Assembly: GCA_029959195.1 (NCBI GenBank)
Contig: CP114125.1
Coordinates: forward strand, 1,674,001 to 1,738,000
Direction of reading: 5' to 3'
Source: Dictyophora rubrovolvata
Lineage: Eukaryota; Basidiomycota; Agaricomycetes; Phallales; Phallaceae
Length of the DNA: 64,000 bases
Of this stretch, positions 54,537 to 64,000 are shown piece by piece. Position numbers and translations under genes: made by a program. The notes below the pieces were generated by a model. The model worked only from the letters and a program-made list of their open reading frames with translations. It was not told the origin of the DNA and searched no databases. Within the stretch, counting starts at the first letter, position 1. Each line of letters begins with the position of its first letter.

Positions 54537-57306
54537 TTAGAAATCATAACCTTCCACCTTGAAAGCTCGGCCATAGCGTAAATAACCCTCCATGATTTTT
54601 AGAATGGGCTCTGGTAGACCCATACTCATCAGTGTGTATGAGATCTTGCCGTGTCCATACATCTGACCCAGTTTGTAGAATTGCGTCGCAACGGGAGTGG
54701 GATACTAAAATAGAGTATTATTCGAAAAAGGAAAAGGAGCTCGAAAAGAGAACAGTATACTTACAGACATCTCAACGTAATGCCTTGATAAAGAAGGTAA
54801 TGTTGGTCAGAAGCTACGCTAACGTCGCTAGAATATAAAACCCCAACCTGTGGTTATGTGCCGTCAAACGTATAGCCGCCTGTAAAGCGCGCAACAAATC
54901 GCCTTCCTCAGCGTACATCTCAAGCAGCTTGGACCATGCCCGATAGCTAAATTTGGCATCCAAAGCCCGCTGATACGCCTCTTTGGATTCTTCTTTATGA
55001 TGAAGTCTCATCCCCAGATCCCCAAGTATCTCCCATTCTGAACCAGTTTTACGATAGGCAACATGCTGTGTCTTGAAATGCGCTACTTCGGCTCGGAATA
55101 TCGTCCATACACGCAGATCCTGTATAATCATGTTAACTACGCTCATGCCATGAAAAAATAACCTACCTCATAAAGAACCATAAACAGATTATCGAGCCAC
55201 CGCTCACATAGTCTCTTGTTACTGAAAGAAAAGGGCTCTGACGAGACATCATCGTCATCCGGATGATCAGCATCGTCCGACACAGCAGCTTGAGCCGGTT
55301 TGTCTACCGAGATCGTTTCCGCTTTCAGAGTCGACGAATCCGTCTCCTGAACGTCCTCAATCTCTTCGTTCGCTCTTCTCATCCGGTCGCTTTCACTGGA
55401 TATACGAATAGTGGGTATGTCCGCCGTATTCGCTTCAGCCTCAGACCCAACGGGCGTTTGACTAGGTGAAATAACGCCTCGCGTTGACGCATTATCATCA
55501 GCGTCGACTTCGCTTCCACCATTCCCGTTGGTATGCTTCGTAGCCTCCATAACATTGTCGATCTCTACTTGCGCCTTCTGCATACGATATTCTTCTTCCA
55601 TGACGAATACTGTCGATCGCGTTGCAAGCAGTTCATCCCAGCCAATCTGTGAAACTAGACGTGCAAGAAGGGCATAAGCTTTTGCAAACGTTCCACGTAG
55701 ATTTGGAGCGGGTAAGCGTCGTAGCGCCGGATCGACCTAAAGGGAACGGGGTCAGAGCCTAAAACGGGGTTAAAACAACCCACAACCATACCTCAACTTC
55801 TTCTTCTCGATCTTCACCAAGTAGTTGAGAATCAACAATAAACTGTTTCACAGGCAAATGCGTCCGCTGAGGCGTAGGCATCCGATGTAAATCGCGATCA
55901 GCATATGTAAACATGGGACAAGAATTCAACGTCAGCAGAGCTGATTCGTATTGACCCAAGTCTATATACACCTCCGTAAGCTTCGCCCAGGTGAGAAATT
56001 CGCTTGGTGAGCAGTTGACAGCTTGTCGTGCTAGTTGGAGAGCCCAGTCAAGCTTGCCTTTACTGCGGAGAAAGTCGCATTGGACATGGAGGAGGGTATA
56101 TGTCATTGGGTGTTGACGAAAGGCGACGGACATTACTTCCACAGCTCTCACTTCTTCGTCTGTTACAACAGAGTCAGTATCCAGCCTGCTGAAGCGGGAT
56201 AAACAGAACTTACTCATTCCAATATAACTTTGCGCGAGGAGTGAAGCAACTTCTGGGTATTTCACATAGAGCTTTTCGAATAGATTGACAGCTTGACTGT
56301 ATCTGAAACTGTCGCCAAAGTATTTGAGTATACCGGCTGTAAGATGATTCGATGCAATGCTGGCGACCTGAACCTCGGGTGCTGATCCCAGTTGCCAACC
56401 TATGGAATACGTAAGAGAATAGCCGTGTGAAGGAATAGATTGCTCAAACCCTTGGAGAACAATGCTTCAGCGGTTTGCAAGAACCGAATCTCTGCTTCGG
56501 GAGTAGTAATAGGATCGAGCTTGCGGTATCCCATCAAACGATAATTAGGATCATCAGAGTATAAGACCGAGCGAAGTAAAGCCGAAAGATACGTCTCTTG
56601 CCATATTTCCGGCGTTGCTTCATGTCTAAATGAGAACCGAGATTGAAAGAATGAGCATAACGAGCCTCATCAGAACCGCAGTGCGAAACCGAAACAACGC
56701 ACCGTTCCCCTCTCAAATCAACAACGTACGTAGATACACCACCAGGAATCTTGACATCCACTCTCACATCCACGCGAGAAAAAGCATCGAAACAGCTTTT
56801 TTGTTTTGTTTTGGTGGCAGATTGTCAGATGATATACTCGGCAGCAAGCAACGAAGTGAAAGACCAACCAGTAACACCCATTCCGGACTTTAAAAGCAGT
56901 ACTTTTCGAAAACCACGCGGCATTATCTTCAACAGCGTACGTTAGCGAATTCAAATAAGCTGCCAAAGAAGCAGATGATGAAGCATCCACTCCGGACACG
57001 TAATGATACGTCCCGAGCTGCTCCTGAGGAAAAAAGCGGTAACAGGTCAATTCTTTTCTCATAAAAACAACAAAAATGGAAGACCGCACATCTTTTGAAG
57101 TCCTTCCGGGGCTTTTAACAGTGTGACATAAATCAGGCGGGCCAAGTTCGCGGAAGGTTGCTGAGAGAAAGTTGACTCTTTGAATACAAACGCTCACAGG
57201 TCAAAACGAGAAAAAAAAAGGCAGTACCTAGTAGTTCTGTGCGCGCAACGAGTGATTCCCCAACCTCTACTTCAAAGAACTCAGGGACGTCTCGAAATGT
57301 GTCCAT
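54537..57306 (-). CDS. ChAP family protein, exomer cargo adaptor (BUD7/BCH1/CHS6-like)
   Basis: Minus strand from ATG 57306 (MDTFRDVPEFFEVEVGESL) to TAA 54537, about ten exons. Blocks in order: FRELGPPDLCHTVKSPGRT, EQLGTYHYVSGVDASSSASL, DVRVDVKIPGGVSTYVVDL, a helical-repeat centre (YPEVASLLAQSYIGM, FRQHPMTYTLLHVQCDFLR, LARQAVNCSPSEFLTWAKLT, YIDLGQYESALLTLNSCPMF), an acidic insert of about 130 residues, then CERWLDNLFMVLYEDLRVW, EWEILGDLGMRLHHKEESK, AWSKLLEMYAEEGDLLRAL and a C-terminus ISYTLMSMGLPEPILKIMEG, YGRAFKVEGYDF. ChAPs join Chs5 and Arf1 in the exomer at the trans-Golgi, sorting chitin synthase and other cargo to the cell surface. Basidiomycetes usually have one such gene. No breaks seen. 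Confidence 0.87.
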
Positions 57307-57681
57307 TCAAACCAATGGAAGGTATCGTAGTTTTTTTTGGCAGTGCCAGTTGATAGCGACAAAGGCGGAGATGGGATTACGTAAGCAACTATCAATGCGG
57401 TCTAAGGTTTACTATTGGGTAAAACGTGATAGTTAAAAGTACAAAAAAAAATATTGATGACGAATGCATAACGTCCTTGTGTCTAGAAAATTCGCGTCCA
57501 TTCGCTCTTCAGATGGGAAAAATGATGAAAGAAAAAATGAAGCTGTTGAAGCTCGTGGTTCTTTAATCCAATCTTGTAATAATCAATGTTTTGTCTCGAA
57601 ATTTCAGAATAGCCAAGGTCCAACTAAGATGAGAATTAATTAAATGTAAGGAAACAAATCTGTAAGAGACGGTAAAAACTT
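57307..57681. other. Intergenic, ChAP promoter and aspartate kinase 3' region
   Basis: 375 bases; no further gene seen. If the aspartate kinase has one more tiny 3' exon (see that entry), it would lie near 57640-57660. Confidence 0.4.
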
Positions 57682-59905
57682 TCACATACCACGTCCTCTA
57701 GCGCCTTCAGGTTTGATTTGCAAACAACTCTGATGAATCAAATTGAGCGCTTTATTCGCATCTCTTGCTTGAATAACGCATGAAATGTTGATTTCAGAAG
57801 CACCCTGACTGATCATTTCTATATTGATTTTTCCTTCAGCCAATGTGGAAAACATTCGTCCTGCAATTCCAACCATATTGCGCATTTGGTGGCCAACGAG
57901 AGATAGTATAGCCATGTCATTCGACGACGAGACCTGTATATGATAATGGGCCATTATATATCCAAAATGTTTTTAATGTACTCACAGTACCAGCCTTTTC
58001 CAGTTCTGTTACCAACCGAGAAAGGACTTTTTTACTCAAGCCTCCATCTTCAATAGCCATACTAACATGTACTTCACTAGTACTAATAAGATCGACGACA
58101 ACACCGAATTTGTCTAGAGTGCTAAATATACCAGCCAAAAAACCGTGGCTGACACTCTTTCGATTTGAATTTATGTTCAAGACTAGGATGTTCTCTTTGA
58201 TCGTGACAGCAGTCGGTAACCGTTTCCTCCGCTCTAGTTCTTCAAGTTCTACAGCGGCGGCCTGTAGAACCGGAAGCGGGGTACCCGATTGAATCATAGC
58301 TTCCAGGTCTATCGTTTGCACTTCCCCTTCGGCTTCCGGTTGAATCACAGTTCCTCGTCCGTTATGGTTCTCGACGTTCTTGATTCTTATAGGGATTCGT
58401 TTGCGAATAGCCTGGAAATGGCAAATGCACACGTAAATAACTACGCATACCGGGAGAAAAAAGAAGAGCAAATACCTGTTCCATCGTAAAAGGATGAACT
58501 ACCTCACTCCCATAATAGGTAAGTTCAGCAGCTTCATCAGGGGAAATAGTTGGAATTAGACGAGCGGTGGGGACTTTGCGCGGATCAGCCGTGAATACAC
58601 CATCTACCTCTTTCCAGATTTGCAGCTCCGAAGCCTGTAGGCCGGCCGCAAGCAGTGCTGAAAGAAGATCGGTATATCCCCGGCCGACTTGTCGTAAAAG
58701 TGATCCGGGAACGGGTCCGAAGAAGCCTATACAAATTGAATAGACCGGTGAATGTATAAGAATCGATTTCTTCCTTACCTGTCACGACGGGTATGCGATT
58801 TTCGCATTGTTTAATTCTGTCAGCTAGAAGAACGGAAAGGCGATCATAGAAGGATTGGTCTAGAGTTTCGGTATCCCAGTTCTTTGAAGATGTTGTGTGT
58901 TCTGTGTCTTCGAAATTCTCGGGTATGATATTCTCAAGGCAGACAAACTCAGAATCGATACCCTAACAAAAAAGAAAAGCCAAATTTAGTCGACTACCCC
59001 TGGAAAAACGTGACTTGAGATACCCGATCTCTGAGAATCCCAGCCATGAGTTTGCAAGACAGACGTTCACCCACGCCTATAATGTTATCTCTTGATCTCG
59101 GTGAGATTTCGTCGATCACCTAGAGTGAAGCCGGGTCAATGCGTAGTGCAGATAAATGCATATTGCGTACCAATGCAGCGTAAAGAAAAGCCCGTAACCC
59201 TTCACAGTCGCGTTCAATTTCGCAGATCACCTCACGAAGCAAACCGGGGCTGTTGATCGATTGCTTGGCAGCGGTGATATGCTCCGACTTAAGGAGGTCT
59301 ACAGTTGCGTTGAAAGGCAATAATGGAGAATTAGGATTGAAGGTTGAAAAGGACGACGACGAGTTATGATGTGGTGAAGAATTGCCTCTAGGACGACCGT
59401 TGAATATGGGAGAACTGGGAGGAGAATTCTGGCTGAAAGCGTCTTGTGCTTGTGGACGACCGAATACCTGACTGGTACTTAGAGGCGTGGCGGTCCCAGG
59501 TGTTTCCGGACTTTGAAGGCCGCCTGGAGTGTTTCGTTTTAATACTTCGCTGGCTGCACGAAGTAACAGATTTGTGGTCCCCAAAGCTTTAGTAGAGCCT
59601 GACCGAGCTGAACAAACGATAACCACACGATGCTGGTCTAGATATGTTCTGGACGACATTTTGTGAGAAACCATGCAGTTGACTTGGAGAAAAATTACGG
59701 AAACGTACGGTATGATAGTCTCTGCAATTTTAGCGGCAAACTTGCCAACACTTGTGCCTCCAAACTTTTGCACAAGCCATTTTGCGTCTGGGAGGATGGT
59801 ATTCTGATGGAGATTCGGCGGGGTGCGTGGAGATGACATGGGACTTGAGACTGAGCTATCTGAAGGGCTTGTGAAGGAAGGCGTTGAGAGTTCTGAGAGA
59901 GACAT
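57682..59905 (-). CDS. HOM3: Aspartate kinase (HOM3 type)
   Basis: Minus strand from ATG 59905 to TGA 57682, seven or so exons. After a Ser/Pro-rich leader the kinase domain opens with WLVQKFGGTSVGKFAAKIAE (residues 43-62) and HRVVIVCSARSGSTKALGTT. Later blocks: NIIGVGERLSCKLMAGILRD, IPVVTGFFGPVPGSLLRQVG, GRGYTDLLSALLAAGLQASE, QIWKEVDGVFTADPRKVPTA, and ELTYYGSEVVHPFTMEQAI. Two ACT domains follow (ILVLNINSNRKSVSHGFLAG; MAILSLVGHQMRNMVGIAGR, then EGKINIEMISQGASEINIS). The enzyme makes aspartyl phosphate, first step to threonine, methionine and homoserine; ACT domains give threonine feedback. A Ser/Pro/Asn insert of about 70 residues splits the kinase domain, as in fungal enzymes. The final GRGM and stop may instead be a splice donor (GTATGT) to a tiny last exon. 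Confidence 0.88.
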
Positions 59906-60505
59906 GATTTTGGCTATCTTTATATCTGGATTTGTGAAGCCGAGCCGAGTCGAGTCAGGACCTCAGCCCTGTCGTTTTATGCTGGTTAATGATGTAAGCG
60001 ATGTCACATTTAGTCACGACTGCAGTATCGTACGTGACTGTCTCCTTGGATTCGCATCTTTTCTAAGTCATCTCTTCTGATGTGCTGAGTCCAAGAAACC
60101 ATACTCAAAACACATATTTATTGAAAGGCTTTGCTGTAATAAGCGAGACGATTGGTGTAATTCCAGTGACAATGAACACTTCCCAAAACTTAACGACGCG
60201 TTGACGACGCGGCCAGAACGCTGACACGTGCAAGAACACAGTTAGTATTGGACGGCAATCAGGAAAATGGAGTGGGAAAGGAGGGCGGGGCGGGGGGGGG
60301 GGGAGAGGGAGGAGGGGGAGGGAGGAGGGGGAGGGAATGAATCAAACGGCGATAATGGGATCCATTGATTTGAAAAGCTCAAAAAAAAAAGAAACTCGTT
60401 TTGTATTTTTCTCCTTATCCTTATCCTTATTCTTTTACATGTATACCCCACAACCGCAACAATTTGTAATACTATACATTACTTCACCTAGTATGCCGAT
60501 TAATT
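59906..60505. other. Aspartate kinase upstream region
   Basis: No gene supported. A G-rich tract and a short (CTTATC)3 run near 60415 are the only structure seen. Confidence 0.45.
60268..60338 (+). repeat. G-rich / polypurine tract
   Basis: About 70 bases almost entirely G and A, with more than eight runs of three or more G, including one of about 13. On the minus strand it is a polypyrimidine tract about 360-430 bases upstream of the aspartate kinase ATG. Confidence 0.75.
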
Positions 60506-60814
60506 ATGAAAACAAAAATCGAAGATGAAACCGCTGGAGACGTCGTCGATGAGCGAGAAGCGATTGCGGCCATAACAAATTCCATCTCGGCAATTTTGGA
60601 AGAAAAGCCAAGAAGCAACGCTCCAATTTACTCCCCAAATACATACATAATCAATGTTCCCGCTGACGCAGTTGGTGATGATTTCGTTCGGGTTTGTTTC
60701 GAGTATGTCGAAGAGAGGTTACGACTTGGTCTACCTTATAAGTCAAGCTTTATCGTACATTATGTGCCATGTATTATAAACATCAGTCACCAGTTCAATT
60801 ATGAATGCAAATAG
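60506..60814 (+). CDS. Hypothetical 102-aa protein
   Basis: Not recognised. ATG 60506 opens MKTKIEDETAGDVVDEREAI, followed by a helical stretch (AAITNSISAILEEKPRSNA) and a middle block DAVGDDFVRVCFEYVEERLR that looks like folded protein. The end (VHYVPCIINISHQFNYECK) looks like read-through into an intron, so a GT donor near 60750 may lead to further exons that I cannot place. Divergent from aspartate kinase. Confidence 0.35.
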   Translation: MKTKIEDETAGDVVDEREAIAAITNSISAILEEKPRSNAPIYSPNTYIINVPADAVGDDFVRVCFEYVEERLRLGLPYKSSFIVHYVPCIINISHQFNYECK

Positions 60815-61109
60815 TAAGACAAGCAATTTAATTGATCGTGTGTTCATTTGTGGATCATATCAACGGGGTCTCGAACTGTATTTAAGTAACACATAACCCC
60901 CGTTTATACGATGTTATATACTGTTACAAGATTTTCCGCCCATCTGACGCGTTTCACTGTTCTTGTGTGTATGAAATTAATACATTGAATTCGACCGATC
61001 TGGAAGGACATGTGAGCCGCGGGTGGAAACAACTTGAATGCTGGCGCTTCTGTCAAGTAACTCACCTGAAACCGCATTCCTTCGCTGTTCTTGAGAATTC
61101 TCCGAATGA

Positions 61110-62260
61110 CTAACAGAATAAGAGCCCATTCGTTCTAAAATCAAGGATTAAAAGGCAACGCTCCTGAGAAGAAACAAACGCGTAAAAAAGATCATACCAC
61201 GCTCGCAGGTGCTCTACTGTTGGGCTTAACAAAACTGGAGGACTTTTTCCCACATCTAACCATGTTATTTTCGGCGAAGCTTCTGCCAGTTTCCTGATTT
61301 CCTCAATATCATTATAACAAGCGAGCTCAATCTTCCTCAAAGTCGGATATTTAGCAATGTTCTCCAGCAAGGCTTCCTTCCTACCGCCGTTCAATTTGAC
61401 GCCTTTGACACATTCAAGAGGGCGAACGCTTTCATCATCGCGAGGACATGACAAAATGAACACTGCTACATCACGGGAGCATGCCAGCTCACGCAGAGAC
61501 CCAGTTGAACTCGACCTATGTAGCTCGAACTGGAGTTACTCCAATGACGAATGTGCGGCTAAGAAATTCGTAGCGGCTTGAAACCGGTTTTAAGTGGAGC
61601 ACCAAAGGTTTTGAAGACTAAGGTTTTGTAAATTTGGCCAGCGACCTATAGCGAAGAAGTCATCGGCTCGAGGAATGAATCGATGAAAGGCCGGGGGTGA
61701 CCGTAACCAATCCTTAATGTCGCCAGGTTTGGGCAATGAGAAATGAGGAGAGGTTGAATATTTTCAAGAGACGGGTGCTTGTTTAGACGCGAGGGACCTC
61801 TGGCAGTTCTGACAGCAACCCGACGTCAAATCCGGAACATCCAGTCTAAAATCCAAGCATGTGTGAGAATTTCTGCGCGGCGCTCCTTCGGACTTACCTG
61901 TGATCTTGAGACGAGTTGGTTCCTTGCTAGTGAGGCACCTTCATTCTGCTCAAACCCGTCAGGCGTTGAACAGCCACATCATACACCAATGTCCAATCAT
62001 CGAGGCACTGACTCGTACGACGACACTGACGACGTTCTCCTGGTCATGCAACAGTTCCTTGATCACGTTTGATGATATTTCATCCACTTTATTCACTTTT
62101 GAAATGCTCTCAAAGAGGTGGACATCACCGAAAATCACATCTTTAGTGCCCACATTTCCTCTCTGCGCTGAGCACGTAAGGTAAGCCAGTCCTTGATTTC
62201 CGTGCGGATACAGGTTAGCATGATAGGTATAGATGCGGTATTTGAGACTGTACCCGGGTG
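61110..62260 (-). pseudogene. F-box/LRR-type protein gene, probably broken
   Basis: Minus strand. Blocks typical of the large agaricomycete F-box-with-LRR families are present: KDWLTLRAQRREEMWALK near 62150-62200, DWLRSPPAFHRFIPRADDFF, AIGRWPNLQNLSLQNLWCS, ATNFLAAHSSLE, STGSLRELACSRDVAVFILS, RPLECVKGVKLNGGRKEALL, YPTLRKIELACYNDIEEIRK and ASPKITWLDVGKSPP. Between NLWCS and ATNFLA, and after HSSLE, the same frame meets stops with no good splice sites around them, and the 62.0-62.15 kb part does not join cleanly. The F-box itself was not located. Likely a pseudogene, though unusual introns cannot be excluded. Such proteins act as substrate receptors of SCF ubiquitin ligases. Confidence 0.5.
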
Positions 62261-62619
62261 AAGGGGAGAGAAAAAGAAAAAGTCCTGGGTTTTGGGTAGT
62301 ACCCCTCTAGTGTTTTCAATCATATTCCACAGGGACAATGGGCGCGTTGTGTTGGGGATGCATGGGCAAGGACCGCTGGATGGGAGTCGCAAGTAGTTAG
62401 AGTACTAAGGCACAGATCAAACTGGTAGAAATGGTTGGATATTGTGAGCAAGAATGATCATAATAAAACCCTTTGATAGAGATGAAACGCACCATTTTCC
62501 AGCTTTGCGAGTTGTAACATTACTAGGAGAATCAATGTCAGTTTAAAAATCGCATATTAGAAGCTGACGCAACCGACAGACGAGTCTAGGATTGTTTGTT
62601 GATTGTTTGTTTGTACAGT

Positions 62620-63592
62620 TCGGCGCTCATTGACTTCAAGCTCCGACGTGGCCAATGGACACGCATGGGTGCTTCCCTCACTGCGATCGGCAGTAAGTCC
62701 ACATCCACATCGCCATAGAAACGGACATCTCGTTCAAATGGAATTATAAGTGGTTTCTTTGACAAGTCTATGGTATGCTTTTTGCTAATAGTTTAACATG
62801 ATCTCAATAAATAACTGTTTTTACTTTTCTAAGTCTCTTTCCATTGTTCTCCGCTCATAAACTAAGAGTCATACTCTCGGATATGTTTAGCCTTCTGGAT
62901 GACCAACATAACGAAATGGCTCTCCGTTCTTCCTTAGATACGTGCAACTCGGAACCTCGCACTCATATCCCATGAGGACCGCCTGAGAATAGCTACCGCC
63001 TCTCCAGGTGAAAGACAGCCTTCACTTATCAACCATTGTTCTGCTTGAGCACGGATATCGGAGACTCGATATGACGATGAAGTTTGCGAGTTCCATCAGC
63101 CCGAGTGTCCCTACGATGTTGGTCCCTGGACAGACATATCCAAACTTTGCTTGTGGGGGTCTGTTTGCCGAGGTACCAGGGATAAGTCTGAAGTATTTTT
63201 CGTTATATGATTTCTGTTTTTTGGGGGCTTTGTTTGCCTGTGGGTTCTACAGATCTCATTCTAGGAGGGGAGGCGGATGGTGGTGAGATGGGACACGTGC
63301 TGTTCGCGTCAACCGTGTTGCGTTGATTGTTGGTTTGCATCTGCTGCAAGCTGAGGTCAATGTTAACGTCCCAGGAATCTGCGGGCTCCGTCATAGAAGG
63401 ATATGCCGCTGGCGTGTGGAACGGCATTTCATCAACAAAAAACAATTGTTGATTTTGCTCATGTACAAATGACATATCAGCAACTGGAACGAAAGATGTT
63501 GACGGAACATGGGCTCGATAGGCTGGAAACGCGAGAAAGGTCAGGGAAGCAGACCTAAACAGGACATGGGTGACGCGCGAAAGCGACATCAA
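62620..63592 (-). pseudogene. Diverged, decayed copy of the zinc-finger unit
   Basis: Minus strand. The 3' flank is clear (AAATAACTGTTTTTAC, CATTTGAACGAGATG, GTGGCCAATGGACACGC, CTTGAAGTCAATG at 62630-62840 on one or other strand). Coding parts: HEQNQQLFFVDEMPF, AAYPSMTEPADSWDVNIDLS, LQQMQTNNQRNTVDANST, CPISPPSASPPRMRS, then QAKFGYVCPGTNIVGTLGLM where finger 1 should be, QWLISEGCLSPGEAVAIL, and RKNGEPFRYVG near the end. Finger ligands are largely lost and the frame shifts at least twice. Text after the intron (NQQ...PAAYPSM) groups it with the decayed copy at 3.5 kb, as an old subfamily. Confidence 0.6.
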
Positions 63593-64000
63593 CCCTATTT
63601 CTGCTGTTCCTGTTGATGGGTCAATTGAAAAATGAGGAAAAGAAGAGACGACAAGAGCGGAGAAAGGTTGGGAATCAAAGTGGTTGATTTCAAATAGACT
63701 AAGTTGTGAATATCCCTATCGATATATTCCTGTATCCTTATGGAGGGGTTCGGTTCTGGCACTAAGTTGAACACCAACTTACATACATCGTTTTTGAAGC
63801 TGACCTTGATGAAGAACTTGTAATTCATTCTATTCAAATAGGGCTTCTTTATAGACAATTTACAGGAGCAGTTGTATTGCGATTTTGTGAAATGTCCAAT
63901 TTGTGAAGGCAACTGAACGTCTAAATATTTAATTAAGGGGAACAAATCTGTTCAAGAATTCAAGGAATTCTTTTCGCGCTTCTCCATCCTCCTCCCATGC
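63593..64000. other. Right end of window, nothing firm
   Basis: A 116-codon open frame on the minus strand (63595-63945) has no family similarity. The region may continue the 5' part of the zinc-finger copy. Confidence 0.3.

Overview
The window is nuclear DNA of a filamentous basidiomycete, most likely an Agaricomycete with a white-rot type lifestyle. The evidence is dense genes split by many 50-75 bp GT-AG introns, 5'-TATA promoters, agaricomycete-type families (DUF6534 membrane protein, BTB protein, exomer ChAP, galactose-binding-like transmembrane proteins) and a tandem pair of class II manganese peroxidases. I saw no bacterial operon, rRNA, tRNA, CRISPR array or retroelement coding domain.

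Left part (1-28 kb) is accessory and rearranged. It opens with the 3' part of a DUF6534 membrane-protein gene, a tiny secreted-peptide gene, a BTB gene, and then a multicopy unit encoding a two-zinc-finger protein of 269 aa. Two copies are intact (8.2 and 16.7 kb); decayed, diverged or deleted copies lie at 3.5, 27.3 and 62.6-63.6 kb. A transmembrane-protein gene is present as two inverted copies of about 2.5 kb (9.3-11.8 kb plus strand, 20.6-23.1 kb minus strand). They bracket a sugar O-acetyltransferase gene (minus), a DUF218 gene (plus), the second zinc-finger copy and a third, shorter transmembrane paralog. An MFS transporter with many introns follows at 24.2-27.1 kb.

The middle (28-34 kb) holds the two manganese peroxidases, both on the minus strand. 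Their central parts, introns included, are almost identical, while the ends differ: a picture of gene conversion.

The right part (35-60 kb) is mostly core housekeeping genes: a thymine/uracil-DNA glycosylase (TDG/Mug) with an acidic repeat inserted in its catalytic domain, a proline-rich protein of unknown function, a RecQ1-like helicase head-to-head with the CPSF160/CFT1 mRNA 3'-end factor, a GMC oxidoreductase, a CCDC6-like coiled-coil protein, the exomer cargo adaptor ChAP (BUD7/CHS6 family) and aspartate kinase (HOM3). The last 3 kb hold an F-box/LRR-type pseudogene and another decayed zinc-finger copy.

There is no single obvious new multi-gene system. The strongest candidates for something undescribed are the dispersed zinc-finger unit, the inverted transmembrane-gene duplication it touches, and the acidic repeat in the DNA glycosylase. 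All exon borders were read by eye from frame, splice consensus and family similarity and need transcript support.
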